A program made the translations under genes and the position numbers. From Actinomadura mexicana (GTDB lineage: Bacteria > Actinomycetota > Actinomycetes > Streptosporangiales > Streptosporangiaceae), in assembly GCF_900188105.1 (NCBI RefSeq), contig NZ_FZNP01000013.1, forward strand, positions 62,001 to 126,000: a stretch of 64,000 bases of DNA. The letters run 5' to 3'. The notes beneath the pieces are model-generated. The model was not told the origin of the DNA and searched no databases. It saw nothing but the letters and a program-made list of their open reading frames with translations. Positions 60,402-64,000 of this stretch are shown here, in pieces (the stretch's first letter is position 1; each line of letters begins with the position of its first letter).

Positions 60402-61957
60402 GCGGACTTCTCCTCGGACGCGGGGGACGTGTCGGGGGCCGAGTAGGCGTAGTCGTCCAGCGGGAACGTGCGGGCGGCGTGCGCGGCCTGCGCCGCGCTC
60501 GTCGGCCGCAGGTAGGGGGTGTCGCCATGGTGGTCGAAGTAGTAGCTGTTGGCGGTGGCGCAGCCGTTGGTCGCCCACAGCGAGCCGGCGAGCCGTTCGC
60601 GCATGCGGTTCGTCCAGCGCTCGGTCGGTCCGGGACGCACCTCCACCGAGGTCGCGCCCCGGCGGCGGGCCTCCTGGATCACGCGGACGACGTGGGCCGA
60701 GGTCGTCTCGACGAGCTGGTGCCAGGTGCCGCCGACCCAGCCGTACGGGCCGAACATCATGAAGTGGTTGGGCAGCCCGGGGATGCTGATGCCCTCGTAG
60801 GAGGCGAGCCGGTTCTCCGCGTAGAACGTCGCGAGGTCGAAGCCGCCGCGGCCGCGCACCGGGGTTCGGCGGTAGACCTCCGGGTCGCTGGCCAGGCGGA
60901 ACCCCGTCGCGAGGACGATGGCGTCCACGTCGCGTTCGCGGCCGTCCACGGTGCGGACGCCCGTGGCCGTGACCCGGTCGATGGCGTCGGTGACCAGTGC
61001 GACGTCCGGCCGGTTGAAGGTCCTGAGGTAGGTGTTGGAGACGGACGGGCGCTTGCAGCCGAGGCCGTAGCCGGGTGTCAGCCTCCGGCGCGTGCCGGGG
61101 TCCTTGACCTGCGTCCGGTACCAGAGTGATCGGGCCAGCCGCGCGCCGCCGCGCGCGAGGTACGGCGCCTTGCCATGCCCGACGACCAGGTCGACCAGAA
61201 CCATCTCGACACCGCGGGTGGCCATGCGGCGGACGGCGTCCTGGACGCGGGGGGCGCGCCGGAACAGCCACCGCACCGGGCGCGGGACGGGCGCGTCCAG
61301 CTTCGGGCCCACCCAGATCGGAGTGCGCTGGTAGATGTCGAGGCGTGCGGTCCGTGGCGCGATCTCCGGGACGATCTGGACGGCGCTGGCGCCCGTCCCG
61401 ATGACCGCGACCCGCTTCCCGGTCAGGTCGTGGCCGTGGTCCCAGCCGGACGAACGCAGCACCGTGCCCTCGAAGTCGTCGAGGCCCGCGATGCCGGCCG
61501 GCTTGGGGTCGACGAACGCGCCGATCGCGCTGACCACGAAGCGGGCCGTCACCTCCCCGGCGGGCGTCCGCAGGCGCCAGAGCCCGGCGTCCTCGTCCCA
61601 GACGCGCTCGGTGACCTCGGTGCGCAGGCGGACGTGGCGGCGCGTGCCGTACCGGTCGGCGAGCCGGTCGAGGTACTCCTTGACCTCCGAGCCCGGGGCG
61701 AACACCCGGCTCCAGCGGGGGTTGAGGGCGTAGCTGAACTGGTACGCCTGCGCGGGCACGTCCACGCCGATGCCGGGGTAGACGTTGTCGCGCCACGTCC
61801 CGCCGATGTCGCCCGCGCGCTCCAGGATGACGAAGTCGTCGATGCCGGCGCGCCGGAGCGCGATCCCCATGCCGATCCCGCTCAGCCCGGCCCCGATGAT
61901 CGCGACCTCGGCGTCGGGCCTCGCGTCGGGCCTCGCGTCCGGCCTCGCGTCCGGCAT
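60398..61957 (-). CDS. Flavin-containing (Baeyer-Villiger-like) monooxygenase
   Basis: 519 aa from the ATG at 61957. Residues 1-14 repeat DARP three times, then the FAD Rossmann motif EVAIIGAGLSGIGMGIALRR, GDIGGTWRDNVYPG, and the NADPH motif VAVIGTGASAVQIVPEIAP. The Baeyer-Villiger fingerprint FxGxxxHxxxW reads FEGTVLRSSGW: Phe, Gly and Trp are kept but His is Arg. C-terminal ATGFR is present. Closest by pattern are actinomycete type I BVMO/FMO enzymes acting on ketones; the altered fingerprint makes the reaction uncertain. Confidence 0.88.
   Translation of the reverse strand: MPDARPDARPDARPDAEVAIIGAGLSGIGMGIALRRAGIDDFVILERAGDIGGTWRDNVYPGIGVDVPAQAYQFSYALNPRWSRVFAPGSEVKEYLDRLADRYGTRRHVRLRTEVTERVWDEDAGLWRLRTPAGEVTARFVVSAIGAFVDPKPAGIAGLDDFEGTVLRSSGWDHGHDLTGKRVAVIGTGASAVQIVPEIAPRTARLDIYQRTPIWVGPKLDAPVPRPVRWLFRRAPRVQDAVRRMATRGVEMVLVDLVVGHGKAPYLARGGARLARSLWYRTQVKDPGTRRRLTPGYGLGCKRPSVSNTYLRTFNRPDVALVTDAIDRVTATGVRTVDGRERDVDAIVLATGFRLASDPEVYRRTPVRGRGGFDLATFYAENRLASYEGISIPGLPNHFMMFGPYGWVGGTWHQLVETTSAHVVRVIQEARRRGATSVEVRPGPTERWTNRMRERLAGSLWATNGCATANSYYFDHHGDTPYLRPTSAAQAAHAARTFPLDDYAYSAPDTSPASEEKSA
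61911..61954 (-). repeat. 12-bp tandem repeat at the 5' end of the monooxygenase gene
   Basis: Units at 61911-61922, 61923-61934 and 61935-61946 (GCGTCGGGCCTC or GCGTCCGGCCTC), then a partial fourth merging with the ATG. Encodes DARP repeats (4 residues per unit), preserving frame. Confidence 0.92.
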
Positions 61958-62123
61958 GGCGCACCTCCTGCTATTGGAGCACTTGTCGAATATACCGCCG
62001 GAGGCCCACCCCGTCAGGTGTCGTCGGGTACACCCTCCGCTCGGGTTCTGGGCCCAGTGCCGCCGGGGGCGCCCGCCGGAAAGCTTGATCACGTTCAGCG
62101 GACGACCTTCTCAGGAGGAACCC

Positions 62124-63254
62124 ATGTCACGGATCTCCCTCACCGCCTCCCTCGCCTCGGCCACCGCCCTGATCGCCGGGACGGCCCTCGTCGCGGCCCC
62201 GGCGGCGAGCGCCGCCCCCTCCCGCGGCCCGCACGGGCTCGACCGGAAGGTGCGGGCGGCCGCCGACCGGCTCGTCGCCGACGGCGCGCCCGGCGTGATC
62301 GTGATGACCCGCCGCGGCGGGCACGTCTCGCACGTGGCCTCGGGCGTGTCCGACAAGGCCGCGGGCGCCCCGATGGACCACCGGCTCCTGTTCCGGATCG
62401 CGAGCGTGACCAAGTCGTTCACCTCGACGGTCGTGCTCCAGCTCGCCGCCGAGCACCGGCTGTCGCTGGACGACACCGTGGACAGGTGGCTCCCGGGCGC
62501 CGTCGCCGGCAACGGCAACGACGGCTCGAAGATCACCGTCCGGCAGTTGCTCGCGCAGACCAGCGGCCTGAACGACTACACGCCGGATCCGCGGGTGATG
62601 TCCGACCCCGCGCGGTCCTGGACGCCGGAGGAGCTCGTCGCGATCGCGATGGAGAAGCCGCCGCGGTACGCGCCCGGGACGGGCTGGAACTACTCCAACA
62701 CCAACTACGTCCTGGCCGGAATGATCATCGAGAGGGCGACCGGACGACCGGTGGGCACCGAGTTCCAGCGCCGCATCTTCACGCCGCTGCGGCTGCGGCA
62801 CACGTCCTACCCGACGACCGATCCCTCGTTCCCCGGCCGGTACGTGCACGGGTACTACTACGAATACGGGGACGTGAGCACCCAGATCAGCCCGTCCAGT
62901 GCGCGGACGTCCGGCGGCATCGTCAGCACGGTCGACGACGTGGCCCGGTTCCACCGCGCCCTGTTCACCGGCAGGCTGCTGCCGCCGAAGCAGATGCGCG
63001 AGTTGCGGAACGTCCGGCCGGTCGACGACGACGGGATCGTGGAGGACTACGGCCTCGGCGTCGCCCGCATCAAGTTCTCCTGCGGGTACGCGTGGGGCCA
63101 CGACGGCGGCTTCCCCGGGTACCGGACGTGGACCTACACCAGCGCCGACGGACGCAGCCAGGCCGTCATCACCTACAACGAGTCCAAACTGGAGTACGAC
63201 AAGACCTTCCGGGCCGACCTCGCCAAGGCCGCCGACACCGCCTTCTGCGCCTGA
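62124..63254 (+). CDS. Secreted serine hydrolase (class C beta-lactamase/D-Ala-D-Ala carboxypeptidase fold)
   Basis: 376 aa from the ATG at 62124 (AGGAGG 5 nt upstream). Sec signal ending in AAPAASAAP. Penicillin-binding fold with SxxK in RIASVTKSFTSTVV, YxN in NYSNTNYVLAGMI and HxG in YAWGHDGGFPGY. Resembles Streptomyces R61-type DD-peptidases and related esterases or amidohydrolases. Extracellular. Substrate not determined by sequence. Confidence 0.92.
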   Translation: MSRISLTASLASATALIAGTALVAAPAASAAPSRGPHGLDRKVRAAADRLVADGAPGVIVMTRRGGHVSHVASGVSDKAAGAPMDHRLLFRIASVTKSFTSTVVLQLAAEHRLSLDDTVDRWLPGAVAGNGNDGSKITVRQLLAQTSGLNDYTPDPRVMSDPARSWTPEELVAIAMEKPPRYAPGTGWNYSNTNYVLAGMIIERATGRPVGTEFQRRIFTPLRLRHTSYPTTDPSFPGRYVHGYYYEYGDVSTQISPSSARTSGGIVSTVDDVARFHRALFTGRLLPPKQMRELRNVRPVDDDGIVEDYGLGVARIKFSCGYAWGHDGGFPGYRTWTYTSADGRSQAVITYNESKLEYDKTFRADLAKAADTAFCA

Positions 63255-63436
63255 TCCCGTTCCCTGGGCGGGCGTCCGGGCGTCCACCCGAGGAACCGTC
63301 TCGGCGTGCGCGCCCGGTTGTCAGCGGATGAGCAGCGAGCGCTGGGTTTTGTTCCTCCGCACTACAGAAGAAGAGTGCGCGCGGTGCGTACGGTCGGGAC
63401 GTCCCGCCGCACTGCCGGGCAGACGGAGGTGTGCCG
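63255..63436. other. Intergenic spacer before the leader ORF
   Basis: 182 bp. AT-rich patch CACTACAGAAGAAGAGTG at about 63360-63377 may be a promoter; a GGACGTCC palindrome lies at 63398-63405. No gene is visible. Confidence 0.3.
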
Positions 63437-63463
63437 ATGAAGAGCATCGAGGTGTGCCGATGA
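63437..63463 (+). CDS. Eight-codon leader ORF coupled to the next gene
   Basis: ATG AAG AGC ATC GAG GTG TGC CGA TGA, preceded by GGAGG 7 nt upstream. Its stop overlaps the ATG of the following gene (ATGA). Leader and gene start are two copies of one 16-bp element, GAGGTGTGCCGATGAA (63425-63440 and 63448-63463), so the ORF may simply be a duplicated start region. Coupling of translation is possible. Confidence 0.45.
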   Translation: MKSIEVCR

Positions 63464-64000
63464 ACCGAGCCCTCGCAACCGGCGTTCCCGCCGAGCGCGC
63501 CGCGCACCTCCCGCCGCGGCTCGCCGAGCTGATCCGGCCGGAGCTGCCGAGCCTCGCCGAGGAGATCGTCGCCGAGATCCGCCGCGCCATCCCCGAGTAC
63601 GCCCGGCCGCTCGACGGCCCCTACGGCCACGTGCTGCGGCTCGGCGTCGAGCGCAGCCTGGCCGTGTTCACCGAGCGGATCGCCGCGCCGTCCGGGTCGC
63701 CGGCAGGCGAGGACTCGGCCGGGACGGCGCGGATGCTCGGCCAGTACGAGGCCCACGAGGGGCGCAGCATGGACAGCCTCCAGGCCGCGTACCGGATCGG
63801 CGGGCAGGTCGCGTGGCGCCGCGTCATGAAGGTCGCGCCGCGCCACGACATCTCCTCGGCCGTGCTGTCGCGGCTGGCCGACGCGCTGCTGGCCTACATG
63901 GACGAGCTGGCCGCGCAGTCGCTCGACGGCTACCTGCACGCCAGGGCGCGTCCCATCCTCGCGCTGGACGAGCGGCGCCGGCGGCTGCTGCGCCTCCTGC
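63460..64000 (+). CDS. PucR-like regulator, truncated at the window edge
   Basis: At least 180 codons from the ATG at 63460; the reading frame continues beyond the window. The N-terminal helical region (LPPRLAELIRPELPSLAEEI, YEAHEGRSMDSLQAAYRIGG, VAWRRVMKVAP) is the same kind as in the PucR/CdaR-type protein at 5262-6482. The HTH is not in view. Identity rests on similarity to this class; paralogue of the mce-side regulator. Confidence 0.8.
   Translation, partial: MNRALATGVPAERAAHLPPRLAELIRPELPSLAEEIVAEIRRAIPEYARPLDGPYGHVLRLGVERSLAVFTERIAAPSGSPAGEDSAGTARMLGQYEAHEGRSMDSLQAAYRIGGQVAWRRVMKVAPRHDISSAVLSRLADALLAYMDELAAQSLDGYLHARARPILALDERRRRLLRLL

Noticed and set aside
61175-63331. 718-codon plus-strand ORF covering the monooxygenase and the serine hydrolase
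   Set aside because: Runs antisense through one real gene and out of frame through another; no domain visible.

Overview
The DNA is very GC-rich with strong third-position GC, GTG and TTG starts are frequent, and many genes overlap by ATGA or TGATG. Together with a full mce operon, abaA/whiJ-type regulatory modules (ATP-binding protein, XRE/DUF5753, DUF397), many WYL, PadR and PucR regulators, and a PMT-type mannosyltransferase, this points to a spore-forming actinomycete chromosome. Streptosporangiales/Thermomonosporaceae (Actinomadura-like) is my inference; no rRNA or tRNA is visible to fix it.

Layout. 1-3.4 kb: a VOC protein, a long coiled-coil protein with a leaderless-type promoter, and a PadR plus membrane-protein pair. 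3.4-17.3 kb: lipid/steroid block on the minus strand, with a 12-gene mce operon (two YrbE permeases, MceA-F, four Mce-associated membrane proteins forming a duplicated pair), followed by a PucR-type regulator and a GMC cholesterol-oxidase-like enzyme. 17.3-26.5 kb: surface and secreted proteins, namely two small lipoproteins, a secreted lipase, three DUF6801-like exported proteins (one frameshifted inside a Pro-Thr repeat), a JmjC/cupin hydroxylase and a protein O-mannosyltransferase. 26.9-36.6 kb: a DrrAB-type ABC exporter with a DUF4097-like protein and a divergent IS30-HTH/MarR-type regulator, a two-component system, then an SGNH hydrolase in one operon with an FtsX-type ABC transporter.

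36.6-48.5 kb is the accessory island. It holds transposase remnants, a 370-bp MITE-like element, TetR/CMD and HxlR/MFS regulator-target pairs, and an abaA/whiJ-like module directly upstream of a graspetide (omega-ester RiPP) cluster: precursor, ATP-grasp ligase and a protein-isoaspartate-methyltransferase homologue, overlapping translationally (44.9-47.2 kb). A decayed, colinear copy of this island survives as pieces at 37.1-37.7 and 39.3-39.4 kb. A GIY-YIG/RAMA protein and a scrap resembling a restriction-subunit N-terminus follow.

48.6-64 kb: WYL regulators paired with detoxification-type enzymes (epoxide hydrolase, PPOX, YCII, RidA), a stretch with two deletion products (a DUF6069-like pseudogene and a YCII/sigma-factor chimera), an ArsR-controlled quinone reductase, two membrane proteins of unknown role, a metal-dependent hydrolase coupled to a Baeyer-Villiger-like monooxygenase, a secreted serine hydrolase, and a truncated PucR-like gene at the edge preceded by a leader ORF. 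A recurrent oddity is short tandem repeats (12, 17, 18 and 18 bp, about four copies each, plus a 23-bp duplication) placed at gene starts or gene junctions.
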